From contig NC_049982.1 in the NCBI RefSeq assembly GCF_000003815.2, positions 29,599,433 through 29,663,432 on the forward strand: a DNA stretch of 64,000 nucleotides. Reading direction: 5' to 3'. Of the stretch, positions 1-11,300 are shown in pieces. Position 1 is the stretch's first letter; each line of letters starts with the position of its first letter. The position numbers and the translations under genes are program-made. The notes beneath the pieces are model-generated. The model saw only the letters and a program-made list of their open reading frames with translations, did not search any database and had not been told where the DNA came from. The DNA is from Branchiostoma floridae. Taxonomy: Eukaryota > Chordata > Leptocardii > Amphioxiformes > Branchiostomatidae.

Positions 1-3000
1 AGGTGAGCCTTCATTCGTATGTAGAAAAGTTACAAAGTAATTTTGGGTACTCGAATCACTTTCTTCCTTCTGCCCACGGGTTTGAATATGATATTTAAGT
101 GTTGAAAGTAACGCACACTTTGTTTGAAATTTCCTTAGTCCGACCGTATGGGGTCGCTTTTTTTGCGGTTACCGAAGGGTTCGCTTAGCGGTTAGCGGTT
201 ATCCCCCAGGTGAGCCTTCATTCGTATGTAGAAAAGTTACAAAGTAATTTTAGGCACTCAAATCACTTTCTACCTTCTTCCCACGGGTTTTACTATGATA
301 TTCAAGTGTTGAAAGTAACGCACACTGTGTTTGAAATTTCGTAAGTCCGATCGTATGGGGTCGCTTTTTTGCGGTTACCGAAGGGTTCTCTTAGCGGTTA
401 TCCCCCAGGTGAGCCTTCATTCGTATGTAGAAAAGTTACAAAGTAATTTTGGGTACTCAAATTACTTTCTGCCTTCTGACCACGGGTTTTACCATGATAT
501 TCAAGTGTTGAAAGTAACGCACACTTTGTTTGAAATTTCGTAAGTCCGATTGTATGGGGTCGCTTTTTTGCGGTTACCGAAGGGTTTTCTCAGCGGTTAT
601 TGGTTATCCCCCAGGTGAGCCTTCATTTGTAAGTAGAAAAGTTACAATGTGATTTCGGGTACTCAAATCACTTTCTACCTTCTGCCCACGGGATTTACTA
701 TGATATTCAAGTGTTGAAAGTAACGCAAACTTTGTTTGAAATTTCGTAAGTCCGCTCGTATGGGGTCGCTTTTTTGCGGTTACCGAAATGTTCGCTTAGC
801 GGTTAGCGGTTATCCCCAGGTGAGCCTTCATTCGTATGTAGAAAAGTTACAAAGTAATTTTGGGTACTCAAATCATTTTCTACCTTCTGCCCACGGGTTT
901 TACTATGATATTCAAGTGTTGAAAGTAACGCACACTTTGTTTGAAATTTCGTAAGTCCGATCGGATGGGGTCGCTTTTTTGCGGTTACCGAAAGGTTCGC
1001 TTAGCGGTTATTGGTTATCCCCCAGGTGAGCCTTCATTCGTATGTAGAAAAGTTACGAAGTAATTTTGGATACTCAAATCACTTTCTACCTTCTACCCAG
1101 GGGTTTTACTATGATATTCAAGTGTTGAAAGTAACGCACACTTTGTTTGAAATTTCGTAAGTCCGACCGTATGGGGTCGCTTTTTTTGCGGTTACCGAAG
1201 GGTTCGCTTAGCGGTTATCCCCCAGGTGAGCCTTCATTCGTATGTAGAAAAGTTACAAAGTAATTTTAGGCACTCAAATCACTTTCTACCTTCTTCCCAC
1301 GGGTTTTACTATGATATTCAAGTGTTGAAAGTAACGCACACTGTGTTTGAAATTTCGTAAGTCCGATCGTATGGGGTCGCTTTTTTGCGGTTACCGAAGG
1401 GTTCGCTTAGCGGTTATCCCCCAGGTGAGCCTTCATTCGTATGTAGAAAAGTTACAAAGTAATTTTGGGTACTCAAATTACTTTCTGCCTTCTGACCACG
1501 GGTTTACCATGATATTCAAGTGTTGAAAGTAACGCACACTTTGTTTGAAATTTCGTAAGTCCGATTGTATGGGGTCGCTTTTTTGCGGTTACCGAAGGGT
1601 TTTCTTAGCGGTTAGTGGTTATCCCCCAGGTTAGCGTTCATTTGTAAGTAGAAAAGTTACAATGTAATTTCGGGTACTCAAATCACTTTCTATCTTCTGC
1701 CCACGGGATTTACTATGATATTCAAGTGTTGAAAGTAACGCACACTTTGTTCGAAATTTCGTAAGTCCGCTCGTATGGGGTCGCTTTTTGCGGTTACCGA
1801 AAGGTTCGCTTAGCGGTTAGCGGTTATCCCCCAGGTGAGGCTTCATTCGTATGTAGAAAAGTTACGAAGTAATTTTGGATACTCAAATCACTTTCTACCT
1901 TCTGCCCAGGGGTTTAACTATGATATTCAAGTGTTGAAAGTAACGCACACTTTGTTTGAAATTTCGTAAGTCCGACCGTATGTGGTCGCTTTTTTTGCGG
2001 TTACCGAAGGGTTCGCTTAGCGGTTAGCATCAATCCCCCAGGTGAGCCTTCATTCGTATGTAGAAAAGTTACAAAGTGATTTTAGGCCTCAAATCACTTT
2101 CTACCTAATGCCCAGGGGTTTTACTATGATATTCAAGTATTGAAAGTAACGCACACTTTGTTTGAAATTTCGTAAGTCCGATTGTATGGGGTCGCTTTTT
2201 TGCGGTTACCGAAGGGTTTTCTCAGCGGTTAGTGGTTATCCCCCAGGTGAGCCTTCATTTGTAAGTAGAAAAGTTACAATGTAATTTCGGGTACTCAAAT
2301 CACTTTCTACCTTCTGCCCACGGGATTTACTATGATATTCAAGTGTTGAAAGTAACGCAAACTTTGTTTGAAATTTCGTAAGTCCGCTCGTATGGGGTCG
2401 CTTTTTTGCGGTTACCGAAATGTTCGCTTAGCGGTTAGCGGTTATCCCCAGGTGAGCCTTCATTCGTATGTAGAAAAGTTACAAAGTAATTTTGGGTACT
2501 CAAATCATTTTCTACCTTCTGCCCACGGGTTTTACTATGATATTCAAGTGTTGAAAGTAACGCACACTTTGTTTGAAATTTCGTAAGTCCGATCGTATGG
2601 GGTCGCTTTTTTGCGGTTACCGAAAGGTTCGCTTAGCGGTTAGCGGTTATCCCCCAGGTGAGCCTTCATTCGTATGTAGAAAAGTTACGAAGTAATTTTG
2701 GATACTCAAATCACTTTCTACCTTCTGCCCAGGAGTTTTACTATGATATTCAAGTGTTGAAAGTAACGCACACTTTGTTTGAAATTTCGTAAGTCCGACC
2801 GTATGTGGTCGCTTTTTTTGCGGTTACCGAAGGGTTCGCTTAGCGGTTAGCATCAATCCCCCAGGTGAGCCTTCATTCGTATGTAGAAAAGTTACAAAGT
2901 GATTTTAGGCCTCAAATCACTTTCTACCTAATGCCCAGGGGTTTTACTATGATATTCAAGTATTGAAAGTAACGCACACTTTGTTTGAAATTTCGTAAGT

Positions 3001-6000
3001 CCGATCGTATGGGGTCGCTTTTTTGCGGTTACCGAAAGGTTCGCTTAGCGGTTAGCGGTTATCCCCCAGGTGAGCCTTCATTCGTATGTAGAAAAGTTAC
3101 AAAGTGATTTTAGGCCCCAAATCACTTTCTACCCAATGGCATTATTAGGTTTACTATGATATTCAAGTATTGAAAGTAACGCACACTTTGTTTGAAATTT
3201 CGTAAGTCCGATAGTATGGGGTCGCTTTTTTGCGGTTACCGAAAGGTTCGCTTAGCGGTTAGCGGTTATCCCCCAGGTGAGCCTTCATTCGTATGTAGAA
3301 AAGTTACGAAGTAATTTTGGATACTCAAATCACTTTCTACCTTCTGCCCAGGGGTTTTACTATGATATTCAAGTGTTGAAAGTAACGCACACTTTGTTTG
3401 AAATTTCGTAAGTCGGATCGTATGGGGTCGCTTTTTTACGGTTACCGAAAGGTTCGCTTAGCGGTTAGCGGTTATCCCCCAGGTGAGCCTTCATTCGTAT
3501 GTAGAAAAGTTACAAAGTAATTTTAGGCACTCAAATCACTTTCTACCTTCTTCCCACGGGTTTTACTATGATATTCAAGTGTTGAAAGTAACGCACACTT
3601 TGTTTGAAATTTCGTAAGTCCGATCGTATGGGGTCGCTTTTTTGCGGTTACCGAAAGGTTCGCTTAGCGGTTAGCGGTTATCCCCCAGGTGAGCCTTCAT
3701 TTGTATGTAGAAAAGTTACGAAGTAATTTTGGATACTCAAATCACTTTCTACCTTCTGACCACGGGTTTTACTATGATATTCAAGTGTTGAAAGTAACGC
3801 ACACTTTGTTTGAAATTTCGTTAGTCCGACCGTATGGGGTCGCTTTTTTTGCGGTTACCGAAGGGTTCGCTTAGCGGTTAGCGGTTATCCCCCAGGTGAG
3901 CCTTCATTCGTATGTACAAAAGTTACAAAGTAATTTTAGGCACTCAAATCACTTTCTACCTTCTTCCCACGGGTTTTACTATGATATTCAAGTGTTGAAA
4001 GTAACGCACACTGTGTTTGAAATTTCGTAAGTCCGATCGTATGGGGTCGCTTTTTTGCGGTTACCGAAGGGTTCTCTTAGCGGTTATCCCCCAGGTGAGC
4101 CTTCATTCGTATGTAGAAAAGTTACAAAGTAATTTTGGGTACTCAAATTACTTTCTGCCTTCTGACCACGGGTTTTACCATGATATTCAAGTGTTGAAAG
4201 TAACGCACACTTTGTTTGAAATTTCGTAAGTCCGATTGTATGGGGTCGCTTTTTTGCGGTTACCGAAGGGTTTTCTCAGCGGTTATTGGTATCCNNNNNN
4301 NNNNNNNNNNNNNNNNNNNNNNNNNNNNNNNNNNNNNNNNNNNNNNNNNNNNNNNNNNNNNNNNNNNNNNNNNNNNNNNNNNNNNNNNNNNNNNNNNNNN
4401 NNNNNNNNNNNNNNNNNNNNNNNNNNNNNNNNNNNNNNNNNNNNNNNNNNNNNNNNNNNNNNNNNNNNNNNNNNNNNNNNNNNNNNNNNNNNNNNNNNNN
4501 NNNNNNNNNNNNNNNNNNNNNNNNNNNNNNNNNNNNNNNNNNNNNNNNNNNNNNNNNNNNNNNNNNNNNNNNTGCCCAGGGCTTTTACTATGATATTCAA
4601 GTGTTGAAATTAACGCAAACTTTGTTTGAAATTTCGTAAGTCCGACCGTATGGGGTCGCTTTTTTTGCGGTTACCGAAAAGTTCGCTTAGCGGTTAGCGG
4701 TTATCCCCCAAGTGAGCCTTCATTCGTACGTAGAAAAGTTACAAAGTAATTTTAGGCACTCAAATCACTTTCTCCCTTCTGCCCACGGGTTTTACTATGA
4801 TATTCAAGTGTTGAAAGTAACACACACTTTGTTTGAAATTTCGTAAGTCCGCTCGTATGGGGTCGCTTTTTTGCGGTTACCGAAAGGTTCGCTTAGCGGT
4901 TAGCGGTTATCCCCCAGGTGAGCCTTCATTCGTATGTAGAAAAGCTACAAAGTAATTTTAGGCACTCAAATCACTTTCTACCTTCTGCCCACGGGTTTTA
5001 CTATGATATTCAAGTGTTGAAAGTAACGCACACTTTGTTTGAAATTTCGTAAGTCCGCTCGTATGGGGTCGCTTTTTTTGCGGTTACCGAAGGGTTCGCT
5101 TAGCGGTTAGCGGTTATCCCCCAGGTGAGCCTTCATTCGTATGTAGAAAAGTTACAAAGTAATTTTAGGCACTCAAATCACTTTCTACCTTCTGCCCACG
5201 GGTTTTACTATGATATTCAAGTGTTGAAAGTAACGCACACTTTGTTTGAAATTTCGTAAGTCCGACCGTATGTGGTCGCTTTTTTTGCGGTTACCGAAGG
5301 GTTCGCTAAGCGGCTTGCATTTATCCCCCAGGTGAGCCTTCTTTCGTATGTAGAAAAGTTACAAAGTGATTTTAGGCCTCAAATCACTTTCTACCTAATG
5401 CCCACGGGTTTTACTATGATATTCAAGTATTGAAAGTAACGCACACTTTGTTTGAAATNNNNNNNNNNNNNNNNNNNNNNNNNNNNNNNNNNNNNNNNNN
5501 NNNNNNNNNNNNNNNNNNNNNNNNNNNNNNNNNNNNNNNNNNNNNNNNNNNNNNNNNNCGGTTTCCGAAAGGTTCGCTTAGCGGTTAGCGGTTTTTCCCC
5601 AGGTGAGCCTTCATTCGTATGTTGAAAAGTTGCAAAGTAATTTTGGGTACTCAAATCATTTTCTACCTTTTGCCCACGGGTTTTACTATGATATTCAAGT
5701 GTTGAAAGTAACGCACACTTTGTTTGAAATTTCGTAAGTCCGATCGTATATGGTCACTTTTTTGCGGTTTCCGAAAGGTTCGCTTAGCGGTTAGCGGTTA
5801 TCCCCCAGGTGAGCCTTCATTCGTATGTAGAAAAGTTTCGAAGTAATTTTGGATACTCAAATCACTTTTTACCTTCTGCCCCCGGGGTTTACTATGATAT
5901 TCAAGTGTTGAAAGTAACGCACACTTTGTTTGAAATTTCGTAAGTCCGACCGTATGGAGTCGCTTTTTTTGCGGTTACCGAAGGGTTCGCTTAGCGGTTA

Positions 6001-6594
6001 GCGGTTATCCCCCAGGTGAGCCTTCATTCGTATGTAGAAAAGTTACAAAGTAATTTTAGGCACTCAAATCACTTTCTACCTTCTGCCCAGGGGCTTTACT
6101 ATTATAATCAAGTGTTGAAAGCAACGCACACTTTGTTTGAAATTTCGTAAGTCCGATCGTATGGGGTCGCTTTTTTTGCGGTTACCGAAGGGTTCGCTTA
6201 GCGGTTAGCGGTTATCCCCCAGGTGAGCCTTCATTCGTATGTAGAAAAGTTACAAAGTAATTTTAGGCACTCAAATCACTTTCTACCTTCTTCCCAGGGG
6301 TTTTACTATGATATTCAAGTGTTGAAAGTAACGCACACTTTTTTTGAAATTTCGTAAGTCCGACCGTATGGGGTCGCTTTTTTTGCGGTACCGTAGGGTT
6401 CGCTTAGCGGTTAGCGGTTATCCCCCAGGTGAGCCTTCATTCGTATGTAGAAAAGTTACAAAGTAATTTTAGGCACTCAAATCACTTTCTACCTTCTGCC
6501 CAGGGGCTTTACTATTATAATCAAGTGTTGAAAGCAACGCACACTTTGTTTGAAATTTCGTAAGTCGGACCGTATGGGGTCGCTTTTTTTGCGT
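1..6594. repeat. Satellite array block 1, ~200-207 bp monomer
   Basis: Head-to-tail copies of one unit run without a break from base 1. The phrase AGGTGAGCCTTCATTCGTATG starts near 1, 208, 407 and 613, giving spacings of 207, 200 and 206 bp. Monomers differ by point changes and by one or two copies of a 7-bp GTTAGCG word before the TATCCCCC box. Short open frames of about 60-72 residues recur in each monomer; they come from the repeat itself, follow no codon-constraint pattern and are not annotated as genes. Assembly gaps lie at 4295-4572 and 5459-5558. The block ends where a LINE is inserted. About 32 monomers fit in this span. Confidence 0.97.
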
Positions 6595-8368
6595 TTTTTT
6601 TTTTATTATTATAAACAACAACAACAACAGTACATTTGTCAACAACTAAGACTAGATTTTGTACAGTCGATTACCATTTCACATGGAGAGATAACATATA
6701 CTGGTGTGTCTGGACGAATTACATGCAGTACATGGGTAGTGGAACAGTTAGAAGAGACAAATACATGTAGTACATCTGGGGAACCTTAAGGAATATGTAC
6801 AGTCTGATATTACACTATGATCAAAAATGGAGAAGTCTAATAGTAGGTGCAGTTCATGCCAAACTATCAATAGAAAATTTGTACAATCAATCTACATTGG
6901 CTGTCAGTCTATCATGGAATATCCGTTCTTCGAAGTCCTTTTCAAAGACATTAAAGAGGCTAGTAATGCACAGGTGTGGGTCTTTTCTATGCCAGATCCA
7001 AGTTTTAAAGATTGTCCATTTAGCCACAGTAATAGTAAAGGTTCTATTTTTCTGGTCTTTAGCAGTTATCAAATGATCAATTTTTCCAAATAAAATCTCC
7101 TGCAAGGTAATTTTTATGTTGGGCAAGGGTACAAATGTGTTCACTAATTCCCAGAAATTACACAGTCTTTCACATTTAAAGAACATATGCTCATAATCTT
7201 CTATGCTTCCACTGCTACATAGTGTACATGTTGCATCATATATGTGTCCCGTTTCATCTTTGATACCCCATTTGTGCAGATTGTGTGCACATGGTAATAT
7301 TCGGTGTAATAGTTTGTAGTTTAACTCTGCTAACTTAGTGTCTATACAGGTCTGTGTGCTTAACCATCTCCAGATATTTTCCCAAGCCAGGGTTTCAGTA
7401 GGAAATGTGGATTGCCATTTTTTACAGCATGTTGGTTCCTTGGCCTGTGCCTGCACTAATGCATTATAAAACAGTTTGCAGGTGTTCTTGCTTTTGATTT
7501 GTTTTGTTGTTTTACCATAAAATATACGTGGGGTAAGGGTGTTAAGCTCTAATCTTCGATAAGGAATTGGGCCTCTATGGTTTCTTATTGCATTCTTCCA
7601 TGTAAGAGGTATAGCTTGAAACAGAGTTATATATTCAATAATACCATTAGGTCTTGTGTTAAGGTTAAGCTGAGGGTAGTGATCTAGAGACATGAACCTG
7701 TCTAAGGGGAAAATGTCTTTTACGAATATTATGTCATTTTTTATCCAGGTTGGGAAGAAAATTGTTTTACCTTGTGACCTTATATATTTGTTGCACCATA
7801 TAGTTTCACCCATTATTTCACTTACACTAGAGGGTTTGTTCTTACCTCCTCCACCAGCAGAGTGGAAGGATGATATTACCTGTTTATAAAATGTGGGGAA
7901 TTTACTCATGTCAGGACCATCTTTATCAGAAGTAAAGTTCATATGCAATAGCAAATTGTCTTGACCAAGGGAGTTTATAAATGTTAACGCAATAACTTTC
8001 CATCTTGCGTTGTCATTTGTCACTAATCTTGGTATCCAGGATGCAAGTAGGGCTTGTCTTTGGAGATCTAAGTTTGTCAGGCCTAATCCTCCCTGCTCAA
8101 TAGGTTGGCTAACAACATCTCTTTTAATCTTATCTTTTTTACCGTTCCACAGGAAAGTAAACATTTCTTTCTTTACAATGTTTATCACCCAAGGTGGGGT
8201 AAGAATCATAGACATGTTATAGATTATTTGTGAAAGGGCAAGTGATTTTAAGACAGTAACTTTTCCATATAGAGTTAGGTTTCTACCTTTCCAGATTTGA
8301 AGTGTGGTTTTCAGTCTTTCTATCTTTTTCTCCCAGTTTAGCAGTTCACATTCATGGTGTAGGGATGA
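6595..8368 (-). mobile_element. 5'-truncated L1/Tx1-type LINE inserted in the satellite
   Basis: Non-satellite DNA interrupts the array. On the minus strand it reads as the 3' end of a non-LTR retrotransposon: ORF2 C-terminal coding, a 3' UTR of about 290 bp, then an A-rich tail (T-run and TTATTATTATAAACAACAAC on the plus strand at 6594-6630). The 5' side breaks directly into satellite at 8368, as expected for a truncated target-primed insertion. Satellite sequence of about 45 bp (GTTTGAAATTTCG through TTTTTTGCG) occurs on both sides, at 6548-6593 and 8369-8412, with about three mismatches and one indel. Confidence 0.9.
6887..8367 (-). CDS. LINE ORF2 C-terminal fragment (post-RT region with zf-RVT)
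   Basis: The frame is open from the truncation point to a TGA at 6887-6889, about 490 codons. An internal ATG gives a 442-residue open frame from 8215. The first part carries the post-RT block typical of L1/Tx1 elements: WEKKIERLKTTLQIWKGRNL, then LTLYGKV, then FLWNGKKDKIKR and GGLGLTNL. Near the C-terminus is a zf-RVT type cysteine cluster, CTLCSSGSIEDYEHMFFKC followed by a conserved tryptophan. The reverse-transcriptase catalytic YxDD and the endonuclease are absent because the element is truncated, so this is not an autonomous element. The lack of stops over nearly 1.5 kb suggests a fairly recent insertion. Confidence 0.88.
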
Positions 8369-11300
8369 GTTTGAAATTTCGTAAGTCCGATCGTATGGGG
8401 TAGCTTTTTTGCGGTTACCGAAAGGTTCGCTTAGCGGTTAGCGGTTATCCCCCAGGTGAGCCTTTATTCATATGTAGAAAAGTTACGAAGTAATTTTGGA
8501 TACTCAAATCACTTTCTACCTTCTGCCCAGGGGTTTTACTATGATATTCAAGTGTTGGAAGTAACACACACTTTGTTTGAAATTTCGTAAGTCCGACCGT
8601 ATGGGGTCGCTTTTTTTGCGGTTACCGAAGGGTTCCCTCAGCGGTTAGCGGTTATCCCCCAGGCCAGCCTTCATTCGTATGTAGAAAAGTTACAAAGTAA
8701 TTTTAGGCACTCAAATCTTTTTCTACCTTCTGCCCAGGGGATTTACTGTGATATTCAAGTGTTGAAAGTAACGCACACTTTGTTTGAAATTTCGTAAGTC
8801 CGCTCGTATGGGGTCGCTTTTTTGCGGTTACCGAAAGGTTCGCTTAGCGGTTAGCGGGTATCCCCCAGGTGAGCCTTCATTCGTATGTAGAAAAGTCACA
8901 AAGTAATTTTGGGTACTCAAATCATTTTCTACCTTCTGCCCAGGGGTTTTACTATTATATTCAAGTGTTGAAAGCAACGCACACTTTGTGTGAAATTTCG
9001 TAAGTCCGATCGTATGGGGTCGCTTTTTTTGCGGTTACCGAAGGGTTCGCTTAGCGGTTGGCGGTTATCCCCCAGGTGAGCCTTCATTCGTATGTAGAAA
9101 AGTTACAAAGTAATTTTAGGCACTCAAATCACTTTCTACCTTCTGCCCTGGGGTTTTACTATGATATTCAAGTGTTGAAAGTAACGCACACTTTGTTTGA
9201 AATTTCGTAAGTCCGACCGTATGGGGTCGCTTTTTTTGCGGTTACCGAAGGGTTCCCTCAGCGGTTAGCGGTTATCCCCCAGGTTAGCCTTCATTCGTAT
9301 GTAGAAAAGTTACAAAGTAATTTTAGGCACTCAAATCACTTTCTACCTTCTGCCAAGGGGTTTTACTATGATATTCAAGTGTTGAAAGTAACGCACACTT
9401 TGTTTGAAATTTCGTAAGTCCGCTCGTATAGGGTCGCTTTTTTACGGTTCCCGAAAGGTTCGCTTAGCGGTTAGCGGTTATCCCCCAGGTGAGCCTTTAT
9501 TCGTATGTAGAAAAGTTACAAAGTAATTTTGGGTACTCAAATCACTTTCTACCTTCTGCCCACGGGTTTTACTATGATATTCAAGTGTTGAAAGTAACGC
9601 ACACTTTGTTTGAAATTTCGTAAGTCCGACCGTATGGGGTCGCTTTTTTTCGGTTACCGAAGGGTTCGCATGGCGGTTAGCGGTTATCCCCCAGGTGAGC
9701 CTTCATTCGTATGTAGAAAAGTTACAAAGTAATTTTAGGCACTCAAATCACTTTCTCCCTTCTGCCCACGGGTTTTACTATGATATTCAAGTGTTGAAAG
9801 TAACGCACACTTTGTTTGAAATTTCGTAAGTCCGATAGTATGGGGTCGCTTTTTTGCGGTTACCGAAAGGTTCGCTTAGCGGTTAGCGGTTATCTCCCAG
9901 ATGAGCCTTCATTCGTATGTAGAAAAGTTACAAAGTAATTTTGGGTAATCAAATCACTTCTGCCCAGGGGTTTTACTATGATATTCAAGTGTTGAAAGTA
10001 ACGCACACTTTGTTTGAAATTTCGTAAGTCCGACCTTATGGGGTCGCTTTTTTACGGTTACCGAAAGGTTCGCTTAGCGGTTAGCGGTTATCCCCCAGGT
10101 GAGCCTTCATTCGTATGTAGAAAAGTTACAAAGTAATTTTAGGCACTCAAATCACTTTCTACCTTCTGCCCAGGGGTTTTACTATGATATTCAAGTGTTG
10201 AAAGTAACGCACACTTTGTTTGAAATTTCGTAAGTCCGACTGTATGGGGTCGCTTTTTTGCGGTACCGTAGGGTTCGCTTAGCAGTTAGCGGTTATCCCC
10301 CAGGTGAGCCTTTATTCGTATGTAGAAAAGTTACAAAGTAATTTTAGGCACTCAAATCACTTTCTACCTTCTGCCCAGGGGTTTTACTATGATATTCAAG
10401 TGTTGAAAGTAACGCACACTTTGTTTGAATTTCGTAAGTCCGCTCGTATGGGGTCGCTTTTTTTGCGGTTACCGAAGGGTTCGCTTAGCGGTTAGCGGTT
10501 ATCCCCCTAGGTGAGCCTTCAATATCGTACAGAAGGACGAGCTTACANNNNNNNNNNNNNNNNNNNNNNNNNNNNNNNNNNNNNNNNNNNNNNNNNNNNN
10601 NNNNNNNNNNNNNNNNNNNNNNNNNNNNNNNNNNNNNNNNNNNNNNNNNNNNNNNNNNNNNNNNNNNNNNNNNNNNNNNNNNNNNNNNNNNNNNNNNNNN
10701 NNNNNNNNNNNNNNNNNNNNNNNNNNNNNNNNNNNNNNNNNNNNNNNNNNNNNNNNNNNNNNNNNNNNNNNNNNNNNNNNNNNNNNNNNNNNNNNNNNNN
10801 NNNNNNNNNNNNNNNNNNNNNNNNNNNNNNNNNNNNNNNNNNNNNNNNNNNNNNNNNNNNNNNNNNNNNNNNNNNNNNNNNNNNNNNNNNNNNNNNNNNN
10901 NNNNNNNNNNNNNNNNNNNNNNNNNNNNNNNNNNNNNNNNNNNNNNNNNNNNNNNNNNNNNNNNNNNNNNNNNNNNNNNNNNNNNNNNNNNNNNNNNNNN
11001 NNNNNNNNNNNNNNNNNNNNNNNNNNNNNNNNNNNNNNNNNNNNNNNNNNNNNNNNNNNNNNNNNNNNNNNNNNNNNNNNNNNNNNNNNNNNNNNNNNNN
11101 NNNNNNNNNNNNNNNNNNNNNNNNNNNNNNNNNNNNNNNNNNNNNNNNNNNNNNNNNNNNNNNNNNNNNNNNNNNNNNNNNGAGCGTTTCAATCTACTTT
11201 CTGCCTTCTGACCACGGGTTTTACCATGATATTCAAGTGTTGAAAGTAACGCACACTTTGTTTGAAATTTCGTAAGTCCGATTGTATGGGGTCGCTTTTT

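Noticed and set aside
331-954. Recurrent 60-72-residue open frames in the satellite (MKFRKS... type)
   Set aside because: They track the tandem monomer exactly, recur with each repeat in 1-26970 and are broken by repeat-length changes, so they are by-products of the satellite.
1-6594. CRISPR-like regular repeat array
   Set aside because: Repeats are ~200 bp, directly adjacent and vary by drift. There are no unique spacers and no cas genes, and the host is clearly an intron-bearing eukaryote.
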